Below the pieces are notes generated by a model. It searched no databases. It saw nothing but the letters and a program-made list of their open reading frames with translations, and had not been told where the DNA came from. Both the position numbers and the translations under genes were made by a program. DNA of 64,000 nt from Sulfitobacter sp. F26204. GTDB lineage: Bacteria > Pseudomonadota > Alphaproteobacteria > Rhodobacterales > Rhodobacteraceae. Positions 25,723 through 33,083 of this stretch are shown here, one piece after another. The stretch covers positions 620,001-684,000 of the forward strand of contig NZ_JAPMLQ010000001.1 of assembly GCF_026410305.1 (NCBI RefSeq), in the 5' to 3' direction. How positions within the stretch are numbered: the first letter of the stretch is position 1; every line of letters starts with the position of its first letter.

Positions 25723-26034
25723 CTATGCCTTGCCCACATTTTCGGTAAAGGCTTTCTTGAAGGCTTCTTGCTGTTCTGGCTTTGCCTCAGTTTGATAGTT
25801 CGCTTTCCAGTCGTCCATGGACATGCCGTAGAACAATTCGCGCGCTTCCTGTTTGCCGATCTCGACACCGCCTTCGGCGGCTGCTTCTTGATACCAGCGT
25901 GACAGGCAATTGCGGCAAAAGCCGGCCAGGTTCATCATGTCGATGTTTTGTACATCGGTGCGGTCCTGCATCAGATGGCGTTGCAGACGGCGGAAAGCCG
26001 CAGCCTGAAATTCGATTTCTTGTTGGCTTGGCAT
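25723..26034 (-). CDS. DUF1244 domain protein
   Basis: 103 residues. The conserved core contains FCRNCLSRWY with a CxxC pair and EARELFYGMSMDDWK, typical of DUF1244. The start has an AAAGGAG site. The family is widespread in Proteobacteria with no assigned function. Confidence 0.87.
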   Translation of the reverse strand: MPSQQEIEFQAAAFRRLQRHLMQDRTDVQNIDMMNLAGFCRNCLSRWYQEAAAEGGVEIGKQEARELFYGMSMDDWKANYQTEAKPEQQEAFKKAFTENVGKA

Positions 26035-26142
26035 GGAAAACTCCTTTGTCCTCAAGCTGGGGTGGCAAGGGGCTGCTGTCAAGTTGGCGCGGGGTCTGGC
26101 GGCTCAATTGGCGCTGGCCGTGCTTTCATATTTGTGAAATCT

Positions 26143-26171
26143 TTGACAGGCACTACAGTAGTGTGTAGGCG
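26143..26171 (+). promoter_or_regulatory. Putative pyk promoter with palindrome in the spacer
   Basis: TTGACA at 26143-26148, 17 bp spacer, then TAGGCG. The spacer contains a perfect 13-bp palindrome CACTAC-A-GTAGTG (26151-26163). A factor binding there would block RNA polymerase. Confidence 0.45.
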
Positions 26172-26182
26172 GTAATGAGCAA

Positions 26183-26198
26183 ATGTTAACGCTAACAT
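26183..26198. promoter_or_regulatory. LacI-type operator upstream of pyk
   Basis: ATGTTAACGCTAACAT, seven of eight half-site pairs symmetrical around a central CG, as in LacI-family operators. In Rhodobacter the LacI-type regulator CceR controls central carbon genes, so it is the obvious candidate; the regulator gene is not in the window. Confidence 0.55.
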
Positions 26199-26239
26199 AG
26201 AATTTGGGTACTGGCTGACGACCAGGAAGGATGCACATC

Positions 26240-27685
26240 ATGAGACGCCTGCGGAACGTAAAGATTGTAGCAACGCTTGGTCCGGCCTCGGACAGCTATG
26301 ACATGATCGAGGCGCTGCACAAGGCCGGGACGGATGTGTTTCGCCTGAACATGAGCCACGGCAGCCATGATGAAATCCGTGAAAAGCACCGGATCATACG
26401 TGAGGTAGAGAAGAACCACCAAAGCACGATTGGTATTCTGGCGGATTTGCAGGGGCCGAAACTGCGGGTTGGCGTGTTTGCAGGGGATAGTGAAACACTC
26501 GTGGCGGGGGCGCATTTTCGTCTGGACCTGGATGAAACCGAGGGGGATGCCGGACGTGTATGTCTGCCCCATCCCGAAATCTTTGCGGTGTTGAAGCCGG
26601 GCGCGAGCCTGTTGGTCAATGACGGCAAAATCCGTCTGAAGGTGATTGACTGTGGTAAGGATTTTGCTGATTGCGAAGTGGTGACCGGCGGAGTGATTTC
26701 CAACCGGAAGGGCGTGAATGTTCCTGATGTGGTATTGCCATTGGCTGCCCTGTCGGAAAAGGACCGCGCCGATCTGGAATTTGTCTGCGAATTGGGTGTG
26801 GACTGGCTTGCCTTGTCGTTTGTTCAGCGGCCGGAGGATGTGACCGAGGCCAGGACCCTGGCCAAGGGGCGTGCGGCGTTGTTGTCGAAGATCGAAAAGC
26901 CATCAGCGGTGGATCGGTTCGAAGATATTCTGGCGGTCAGCGATGGTATCATGGTGGCACGTGGCGATCTGGGTGTGGAGTTGCCGGTACAGAATGTACC
27001 GCCGATCCAGAAACGCATGGTGCGGAAGTGTCGCGCAGCGGCCAAGCCGGTGATTGTTGCGACACAGATGCTTGAATCAATGATCGAAAGCCCGATGCCG
27101 ACCCGCGCTGAAGTCAGTGACGTGGCAACGGCGATCTACGAGGGGGCGGATGCGGTGATGTTGAGTGCAGAATCCGCCGCGGGGGATTATCCGATTGAAG
27201 CGGTGACAACGATGGACAATGTCGCGCGGGAGGTCGAGCAAGACCCGACCTATACCGAGATCATCGAATCTTCGCGCAAAGCCGACCGAATGACGGTGGC
27301 CGACGGTATCGTCGCCGCGGCGCGTGAGATTGCGGAAACGACGGACATCAAGGCCATCTGTTGTTTCACGCAAAGTGGCACAACCGCATTGCTGACGGCC
27401 CGCGAACGGCCCCGTGTACCCGTGATCGCGCTGACCCCTTTGATTGGAACTGCACGTCGTCTGGCACTGAGCTGGGGCACAAATTGTGTGATTACGGGCG
27501 ATGTCGACAGATTCAAAAAGGCGGTGGTTTCAGCGGTGCGGGCAGCGCGCGACGGAGGATTCGCAGGCGAGAACGATTATGTTGTCGTGGCTGCGGGTGT
27601 GCCGTTCAACGTTCCGGGCAGCACAAACATTCTGCGCGTCGCCCCCTGCGACGAACGTTTGATCTTTGCCGCTGACCCGGAGTAG
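26240..27685 (+). CDS. pyk: Pyruvate kinase
   Basis: 481 residues. Family blocks: RNVKIVATLGPASD at the N-terminus, FRLNMSHGSHDEI, ILADLQGPKLRVG, the catalytic lysine in LLSKIEKPSAVDRFEDIL, GIMVARGDLGVELP and MLSAESAAGDYP. Converts phosphoenolpyruvate and ADP to pyruvate and ATP. The start at 26240 is preferred over 26231 because AGGAAGG then sits nine bases upstream. Two palindromes upstream suggest carbon-source regulation. Confidence 0.95.
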   Translation: MRRLRNVKIVATLGPASDSYDMIEALHKAGTDVFRLNMSHGSHDEIREKHRIIREVEKNHQSTIGILADLQGPKLRVGVFAGDSETLVAGAHFRLDLDETEGDAGRVCLPHPEIFAVLKPGASLLVNDGKIRLKVIDCGKDFADCEVVTGGVISNRKGVNVPDVVLPLAALSEKDRADLEFVCELGVDWLALSFVQRPEDVTEARTLAKGRAALLSKIEKPSAVDRFEDILAVSDGIMVARGDLGVELPVQNVPPIQKRMVRKCRAAAKPVIVATQMLESMIESPMPTRAEVSDVATAIYEGADAVMLSAESAAGDYPIEAVTTMDNVAREVEQDPTYTEIIESSRKADRMTVADGIVAAAREIAETTDIKAICCFTQSGTTALLTARERPRVPVIALTPLIGTARRLALSWGTNCVITGDVDRFKKAVVSAVRAARDGGFAGENDYVVVAAGVPFNVPGSTNILRVAPCDERLIFAADPE

Positions 27686-27714
27686 TATTCGAGCAGTTGT
27701 GCCAGGAGGATACT

Positions 27715-27939
27715 ATGGACCCAGACCTTGCTTTGTCACTTGGGCTCGTCATTGCGGCGTTTTCGGTGCCATCCATTTTGTCAGCGATTTCTGACCGGCG
27801 TGCGCCGCGTGCCTCTGCGGTGACGATATTGATCGGCGGCGGTCTGGTCCTCTGGGCGTTGCAAACCAAACCGGGCGGCTACACCTTGGGGCAGGTGCCC
27901 GATGCCTTTGTTTCCGTGGCAGCGCGTTATCTGCCCTGA
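27715..27939 (+). CDS. Small membrane protein, hypothetical
   Basis: 74 residues with two hydrophobic segments (LALSLGLVIAAFSVP and ILIGGGLVLWAL) and a short Arg-rich loop between them. An AGGAGGA site lies eight bases before the ATG, only 29 bp after pyk, so it is probably co-transcribed. No recognisable domain. Confidence 0.72.
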   Translation: MDPDLALSLGLVIAAFSVPSILSAISDRRAPRASAVTILIGGGLVLWALQTKPGGYTLGQVPDAFVSVAARYLP

Positions 27940-27956
27940 AGCGGAGGTTTGGAAAA

Positions 27957-28337
27957 TCATTCGACCAGCGGCGTGTCCTGACTGAAGATGTTGATCCAGC
28001 GGTCGCCGTCGTTTTGCCAGATTGAGCTGACAAACATGACTTCGTTTTGGTCGTTGGATGAACGCCGAAAACAGGCGCGGTAACTGATCAGCGCATGCTC
28101 AGGGCCAAGCGGCAAAACCTTGATGTCGTGCATGTCATAGCCAAGCACCATTGCACCATTGGCCAACTGCCCGCTGTGATCCTGTTTGGTAGCGAATCCG
28201 TCTGAATAGACGCCCAGAAACGCATCGCCCAGCAGTGTCTCATCCGCGCTTACGTCACCGGACACCAAGGCATCCCAAACCTGTTGTTCATAACGGGTGA
28301 TGGTTGCAAGCAGGGTTCGGGTTGTTTGCTCTGTCAT
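27957..28337 (-). CDS. DUF4440/SnoaL-like (NTF2 fold) protein
   Basis: 126 residues. An N-terminal helix with ITRYEQQVWDALVSGD and later YSDGFATKQDHSGQLANG and INIFSQDTPLVE fit the DUF4440 calcium/calmodulin kinase association-domain-like family. An ATG at 28337 is preferred to a TTG at 28346. Function unknown. Confidence 0.7.
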   Translation of the reverse strand: MTEQTTRTLLATITRYEQQVWDALVSGDVSADETLLGDAFLGVYSDGFATKQDHSGQLANGAMVLGYDMHDIKVLPLGPEHALISYRACFRRSSNDQNEVMFVSSIWQNDGDRWINIFSQDTPLVE

Positions 28338-28429
28338 GGCGCCCAATGGATTTGACGATCAAAGTGGGTGCAGATGCGGAAGCTGGGTAGAACTTTGCCC
28401 GCAATCTGCAATGTGACCCTGCATACCTC

Positions 28430-28458
28430 TTGCCAAAATGGCAACACCCTCCTATACG
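28430..28458 (+). promoter_or_regulatory. Putative promoter of rpmI-rplT
   Basis: TTGCCA, a 17-bp spacer, then TATACG, about 80 bp upstream of rpmI. A small TTGCC-AAAAT-GGCAA inverted repeat overlaps the -35. Confidence 0.45.
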
Positions 28459-28536
28459 CCCAATTTCAACCCGTGCGGCCGGCCTATGTGGCATGCCGAG
28501 TCGCGCGTTAACCGAACTCAACAAACGGAGACGGAA

Positions 28537-28737
28537 ATGCCTAAGATGAAGACGAAATCGAGCGCCAAAAAGCGCTTCAAGATCTCGGCGACCGGCAAGG
28601 TCATCGCGGGTCAGGCTGGTAAGCAGCATGGCATGATCAAACGGACCAAGAAGTTCATCCGTAACGCACGCGGCACGACAGCATTGTCTGCGCCTGATGC
28701 AAAGATCATCAAGGGCTTCATGCCCTACGACCGCTAA
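28537..28737 (+). CDS. rpmI: 50S ribosomal protein L35
   Basis: 66 residues, very basic. [20 protein letters not shown] and [20 protein letters not shown] are the L35 family core. First gene of a ribosomal pair with rplT, 15 bp apart. GGAGACGGAA precedes the start. Confidence 0.97.
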   Translation: MPKMKTKSSAKKRFKISATGKVIAGQAGKQHGMIKRTKKFIRNARGTTALSAPDAKIIKGFMPYDR

Positions 28738-28752
28738 GATAGGAGACCTAGC

Positions 28753-29118
28753 ATGGCACGAGTAAAAGGTGGGACAGTTACCCACGCCCGTCACAAGAAG
28801 ATCGTCAAAGCCGCCAAAGGTTATTACGGTCGTCGTTCCAACGTCTTTAAGGTCGCCACACAGGCGGTCGACAAGGCCAACCAATATGCAACCCGCGACC
28901 GCAAGAATCGCAAGCGCAATTTCCGCGCCCTGTGGATCCAGCGGATCAACGCGGCAGTGCGTTCACATGACGAAGCGCTGACGTACAGTCGTTTTATCAA
29001 TGGTCTGAACCTGGCCGGCATCGAAGTGGACCGTAAGGTTCTGGCCGATCTGGCGGTGCATGAGCCCGAAGCATTTGGTGCGATTGTGAAAACAGCACAG
29101 GACGCGCTGGCAGCGTAA
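28753..29118 (+). CDS. rplT: 50S ribosomal protein L20
   Basis: 121 residues. [20 protein letters not shown] and [19 protein letters not shown] are characteristic of L20, which is needed early in 50S assembly and often represses its own operon. A GGAGA site precedes the start. Followed by an intrinsic terminator. Confidence 0.97.
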   Translation: MARVKGGTVTHARHKKIVKAAKGYYGRRSNVFKVATQAVDKANQYATRDRKNRKRNFRALWIQRINAAVRSHDEALTYSRFINGLNLAGIEVDRKVLADLAVHEPEAFGAIVKTAQDALAA

Positions 29119-29142
29119 GCGCTGTACTAACTCAAGACAATG

Positions 29143-29176
29143 AAAAAGCCGCGTTCTGAAAGGAGCGCGGCTTTTT
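29143..29176 (+). terminator. Intrinsic terminator of rpmI-rplT
   Basis: AAAAAGCCGCG paired with CGCGGCTTTTT. It ends the ribosomal transcript before the accessory genes that separate it from pheS. Confidence 0.9.
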
Positions 29177-29214
29177 GCTGTTGTGGGTAAGGCCGGATGA
29201 AATCTTGGTTTTAA

Positions 29215-30075
29215 TCAGCGATGAATACGCAAACTCTCAATCAACCCAAGCGGATCTGTACTTCGCGCGACATAGAGCGTTAAGCCGTTTCTCCCATTAA
29301 CGCTCTCATGCACGACGTTTGCCATGCGCGTTTTTGCATCCACAAAGTGCTCAGAAGTTTGGAAGGGCTTCTTTTCTTTGGCGTGCCAAAAGCAAGTCAG
29401 TTCTTCACTATCGACAAACTTCTTCTTCTTTATCCCTTCGAGCAAAGGCTCGTAGAAGGCTTCGGGATGTGTGTCGAATCCCAAGCGTTCAAGCCAGACT
29501 AGAACCGCCCCGAAAGCGGCGGGTCGAAGTCCTTGGAAACCGGTGACGGAGGTCTCGCGTGCCCCTGGGCGGTGGAATCGAGACACGGTCTTAACTTTTG
29601 AAATTTTGAGAATGCCCTCTGACCCCATATCAAAAATCATACCGCCAAGGTCGACGTCCAACGTGTCGAGGTATTCTTCGAGGGCAATCGTGGAAATGAT
29701 CTCGTCCTTGAGTAGTGTCTTGGCTTTGGCCAACGTTTTGGCGTTGACCTTTGTGTTTTTTGCACGCTCAAGACCGCTCCAAAGTGCTTGGAGTACTCGC
29801 TGTTCGACATGGTTTCCAGGGAGGGACTTTGGCGTGGTATCTGCGGGTTCAGCGCCCGAAGTCATATTAGCATCTATCGGCGCAAGAATGCTTTTTGAGT
29901 TACCGATAAGAGAGTTGAGCCGTCCCCAATCCGGTTCGCCATGCACTCGGGCGATTAGCTCCAAGGCTTGTCCGTGTCCGATTGCGTAATTTGGGGCGAG
30001 GGCGGTTCGTAGGCGCTTTGCCTGTGCCTTTGCGATAGCGGGAGTGGCCGGAAGGCCCATTGATTGATCTGTCAT
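29215..30075 (-). CDS. Protein of unknown function with Glyoxalase_8-type N-terminal helical module
   Basis: 286 residues. Residues 14-55 (AQAKRLRTALAPNYAIGHGQALELIARVHGEPDWGRL, read in pieces) match the small helical module labelled glyoxalase superfamily (PF20066), usually at the N-terminus of poorly known proteins. The remainder contains LDTLDVDLGGMIFDMGSEGIL and a C-terminal alpha/beta region with no recognised family. The DNA is visibly AT-richer than flanking genes. AAAGGACGATC precedes the start. Together with the next gene upstream it lies between rplT and pheS, probably acquired. Confidence 0.65.
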   Translation of the reverse strand: MTDQSMGLPATPAIAKAQAKRLRTALAPNYAIGHGQALELIARVHGEPDWGRLNSLIGNSKSILAPIDANMTSGAEPADTTPKSLPGNHVEQRVLQALWSGLERAKNTKVNAKTLAKAKTLLKDEIISTIALEEYLDTLDVDLGGMIFDMGSEGILKISKVKTVSRFHRPGARETSVTGFQGLRPAAFGAVLVWLERLGFDTHPEAFYEPLLEGIKKKKFVDSEELTCFWHAKEKKPFQTSEHFVDAKTRMANVVHESVNGRNGLTLYVARSTDPLGLIESLRIHR

Positions 30076-30087
30076 GATCGTCCTTTG

Positions 30088-30369
30088 CTAAGGGTCATCG
30101 AAGTCGAGGGCTCGGTCCATTACCGCCACGAAGACCCAAAAAAGGGTGCTATGCTGCGACTTTAAATGCATATGTTCTTCGAAGGGTAACCCCGGACCGG
30201 AACGGCCATATGCTGCCTGAATATAGGTGGCGATTTTCCAGCCTAGAATCAAGTGCTGATAAGTCGGATTAATTCCTGCCCTGCCCAACAACCTGACAAC
30301 GGATCTATTGTCATCAGGGTTTGCGCATGACCCTGAAATCAACACGGCGGTCGGCGTTGTCTTCTTCAT
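30088..30369 (-). CDS. Hypothetical protein overlapping the OmpA-like gene
   Basis: 93 residues from the ATG at 30369, overlapping the 3' end of the OmpA-like gene by 56 bp in another frame. An internal TTG start near codons 27-28 would remove the overlap. The residues after that (INPTYQHLILGWKIATYIQAAYG) look protein-like, with aromatic and charged residues in plausible order. No known domain. It ends 12 bp before the next gene on the same strand. Existence is uncertain. Confidence 0.4.
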   Translation of the reverse strand: MKKTTPTAVLISGSCANPDDNRSVVRLLGRAGINPTYQHLILGWKIATYIQAAYGRSGPGLPFEEHMHLKSQHSTLFWVFVAVMDRALDFDDP

Positions 30370-30991
30370 CGGATCCCTGGGACAGGGGTTCGCGCGCGCC
30401 GAGACCGATGGCTTCGACGGACGATGGATCGACGCCGAGCATCAGCAGGGTATCCAACGTGCGGTCGGCGCGTTCCCAACTGAGCGCGAGGTTCACGGAA
30501 TCTTCGCCGCTGCTGTCCGCATGTCCCGCCACCATGACATAGGCAGCATCGCATTCCATGATCGCCTCGCTTATGCGTGAGAGGAGGGCGGCATTTTGGG
30601 CCTCAACTTCGCTGCTGCGCTGTTCGAAAGCGATGGAAACAGGGCGCAGGAACTGCTCAAGCCCGTTGACGCAATCAGGTTCGGGCGTTGTTTTCCGGGC
30701 GGTGAAAACGACGGTGCCATCAGGCGGTTCACTGTGGCTAAGGCTATTGTCGGAAAGACCGAAGGTGGCGGGTGGTGGCGGCGCGACAAGCTGTGCCATC
30801 GCCCTGGCGGTGGCTGCGCTGGTGGCGGTCTGCTGTATCTCTGAACCATCCTGCGCCGCGAGGCGGAGACCGCTGATCATTGCCACCGCCAGCAGCATTG
30901 CGCCAACACCCGCAATAATCGCACGGATCGTGCCGGGCCGTCCCTGGCGCGGCGCAGACGTGACTTGGGCTTTGGGACGAAACAGGGACAC
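30314..30991 (-). CDS. Inner-membrane-anchored OmpA C-terminal domain protein
   Basis: 225 residues. One membrane helix at about 23-45 (IRAIIAGVGAMLLAVAMISGL in part) follows a basic N-terminus, then a proline-rich linker. Residues about 125-225 form the OmpA-like peptidoglycan-binding domain: VMVAGHADSSGEDSVNLALSWERADRTLDTL in pieces, VEAIGLGAREPL, and ADRRVDFRVM. GTG start with AAGGAG. Divergent from pheS. Confidence 0.82.
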   Translation of the reverse strand: MSLFRPKAQVTSAPRQGRPGTIRAIIAGVGAMLLAVAMISGLRLAAQDGSEIQQTATSAATARAMAQLVAPPPPATFGLSDNSLSHSEPPDGTVVFTARKTTPEPDCVNGLEQFLRPVSIAFEQRSSEVEAQNAALLSRISEAIMECDAAYVMVAGHADSSGEDSVNLALSWERADRTLDTLLMLGVDPSSVEAIGLGAREPLSQGSDEEDNADRRVDFRVMRKP

Positions 30992-31193
30992 GGTTGCTCC
31001 TTGGGGTGGCTACGAGATATGGAGGTTTGATTGAGCAATACACCATAATGTAGGCCTCGGCTAAGGTTTCCTGCCTGATTTTCACCGGTTTGGTAATTTT
31101 TCTGTGGATAAGACCTGTGCGCCACTGGTGTCGGTGGGTTGCATTTCGCAGGGGCGGCAAGTAGCAGGAAGCAAGCGAATTGATAGGTGCCCG

Positions 31194-32267
31194 ATGGACG
31201 ATCTCAAGCAGAAATACCTGAAGCTGATTGCGGATGCAGTGGATGAATCCGCGCTGGAGGAAATCCGGCTGGCGGCTGTGGGAAAAAAGGGCGAAGTCGC
31301 GTTGAAAATGCGCGAGTTGGGCAAGATGACTCCGGAAGAAAGGCAAACGGTCGGCCCCGCGCTGAATGCATTGAAGGACGAGATCAACTCGGCGCTGGCG
31401 GCGAAGAAAGCGGCGCTGGGCGATGCGGCGCTGGATGAGCGTCTGCGCTCTGAATGGTTGGACGTGACCTTGCCGGTGCGTGCGCAGCGGATGGGATCAA
31501 TCCATCCAGTGTCGCAAGTGACCGAGGAATTGACCGCGATCTTTGCCGAATTGGGGTTCTCTGTCGCCGAAGGGCCGCGCATCGACACAGACTGGTATAA
31601 TTTCGACGCGCTGAACATTCCGGGGCATCACCCCGCGCGGGCCGAGATGGATACGTTTTACATGCACCGCGCTGAAGGCGACAACCGCCCGCCGCATGTG
31701 TTGCGCACGCATACCTCGCCAGTGCAAATACGCACGATGGAGGCCAAGGGCGCGCCGCTGCGCATCATCTGTCCGGGTGGGGTTTATCGTGCGGATTATG
31801 ACCAGACGCACACACCGATGTTCCATCAGGTTGAGGGGCTGGCGATCGACAAGGACATCTCCATGGCGAACCTCAAGTGGGTGCTGGAAGAGTTTTTTGC
31901 CGCGTTTTTCGAGATTGACGGCATCAAAACCCGTTTCCGCGCCTCCCACTTCCCGTTCACGGAACCCTCTGCCGAGGTTGATATTCAATGTTCATGGGTC
32001 GACGGGCAATTGAAGATCGGCGAGGGTGACGACTGGATGGAAGTGCTGGGTTCCGGCATGGTGCATCCGAAAGTGTTGCAGGCGGGTGGGATTGATCCGG
32101 ACGTCTGGCAGGGCTTTGCCTTTGGCATGGGGATCGACCGGATTGCGATGCTGAAATACGGGATACCGGATTTGCGGGCGTTCTTTGACAGCGATCTGCG
32201 CTGGCTGCGGCATTACGGGTTTGCGAGCCTGGACCAGCCGAATTTGCATGGTGGTTTGTCGCGGTGA
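31194..32267 (+). CDS. pheS: Phenylalanine--tRNA ligase subunit alpha
   Basis: 357 residues. Class II synthetase motifs: [21 protein letters not shown] (motif 1 region, in part), [10 protein letters not shown], the motif-2 area [24 protein letters not shown] (in part), and motif 3 [18 protein letters not shown]. Forms the (alpha-beta)2 enzyme with PheT. The stop overlaps a GTGA with the next gene, a DarT-like protein, so pheS and pheT are no longer adjacent here. Confidence 0.95.
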   Translation: MDDLKQKYLKLIADAVDESALEEIRLAAVGKKGEVALKMRELGKMTPEERQTVGPALNALKDEINSALAAKKAALGDAALDERLRSEWLDVTLPVRAQRMGSIHPVSQVTEELTAIFAELGFSVAEGPRIDTDWYNFDALNIPGHHPARAEMDTFYMHRAEGDNRPPHVLRTHTSPVQIRTMEAKGAPLRIICPGGVYRADYDQTHTPMFHQVEGLAIDKDISMANLKWVLEEFFAAFFEIDGIKTRFRASHFPFTEPSAEVDIQCSWVDGQLKIGEGDDWMEVLGSGMVHPKVLQAGGIDPDVWQGFAFGMGIDRIAMLKYGIPDLRAFFDSDLRWLRHYGFASLDQPNLHGGLSR

Positions 32268-32785
32268 CGGCGCTTGATGTTTTTGTTTTGGAGATGGAGA
32301 AACAGAGACGTTCGAGTTGGTTTTATCACTTCACAGCTGCCGACAACGTGCCTGGCATTCTGACTGATGGGCTATTGTCAAAGCAAATTCTGGATTCATT
32401 GGAGGTGCCTTATTTAGGGTCAGGTTCTCAGCAAAGTCGCACAAGTGACTTTCAGTCTGGAGTGAATGATTATGTTTCACTATCCTTCACGCCCGATCAT
32501 CCGATGCAACAGGCTGTAAAAAGAGAAAACCGTGTTGGACCTATGAAGACAATCAAGGTTCATCCATACGTTGTTGTGCTGGACGAAGTCGTTTTTTGTG
32601 AAGGGATGGCAAACGCTAAGGATGCGGAATTCTGGAAGTTGCCTGACGCTATCAAAAAGGGTTTAATTGATTTCGAGGCATTGTATGACGAGTCCGCGAG
32701 CGTTAGCGCCGAGCGGTTGGATAAGGTCACGAAATACGAACTCTTGGTTCTGAACTGTATTCCGCCAAAATTTCTTCAGCGCTGA
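32264..32785 (+). CDS. DarT-like (DUF4433) ADP-ribosyltransferase-fold protein
   Basis: 173 residues. Alignment by eye with DarT, the toxin that ADP-ribosylates thymidine in single-stranded DNA, shows [19 protein letters not shown] (His22 and the N-x-x-x-IL-x-x-GL pattern), Arg59 near the expected catalytic Arg, [13 protein letters not shown] (69-81, compare DYVPFYF-PRSPM in DarT) and [11 protein letters not shown] (158-168), whose Glu159 sits where DarT has its catalytic Glu. It is shorter than typical DarT. No adjacent macrodomain antitoxin (DarG) is seen. The gene starts inside the pheS stop (GTGA), has visibly lower GC than pheS and pheT, and is followed by a long noncoding spacer. It could be active, exapted or degraded. 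Confidence 0.68.
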   Translation: MTALDVFVLEMEKQRRSSWFYHFTAADNVPGILTDGLLSKQILDSLEVPYLGSGSQQSRTSDFQSGVNDYVSLSFTPDHPMQQAVKRENRVGPMKTIKVHPYVVVLDEVVFCEGMANAKDAEFWKLPDAIKKGLIDFEALYDESASVSAERLDKVTKYELLVLNCIPPKFLQR

Positions 32786-33083
32786 TGTCGTGTCGAGTCC
32801 GCCGTGCAGTTCACCTGTTATGTACGAGCACGGAATCAAGGCTGCTTGCAGCCGCCGTGCCATCGACGGCCCGCCCCACCGGGCTGGCGATTTGGCGCGG
32901 CTGGGTACGCCCTTTATAAGTCTCATCACAGCTGAACCATAAACCGCCAGAGAACCAGCGTCGTATCGCCACCCCGCGAGCCGTCGAAGGCACGGTGCGT
33001 GTTGTGCATACGTCAAACCGCATTGATCCCCGCCCCGTTTGGCGATACCGACTGAACCCAAGCATAGGCACGAGGATTGAGAC
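32786..33083. other. Unassigned structured spacer between the DarT-like gene and pheT
   Basis: 298 bp, GC-rich again. It holds a perfect hairpin GGCTGC-TT-GCAGCC (32840-32853), further short inverted repeats and a 40-codon frame (32820-32942, starting MYEHGIKAACSRR) without a clear ribosome-binding site. Opposite-strand frames are also open across part of it. It may be a repeat, a structured RNA or an insertion remnant; I cannot decide. Confidence 0.4.
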
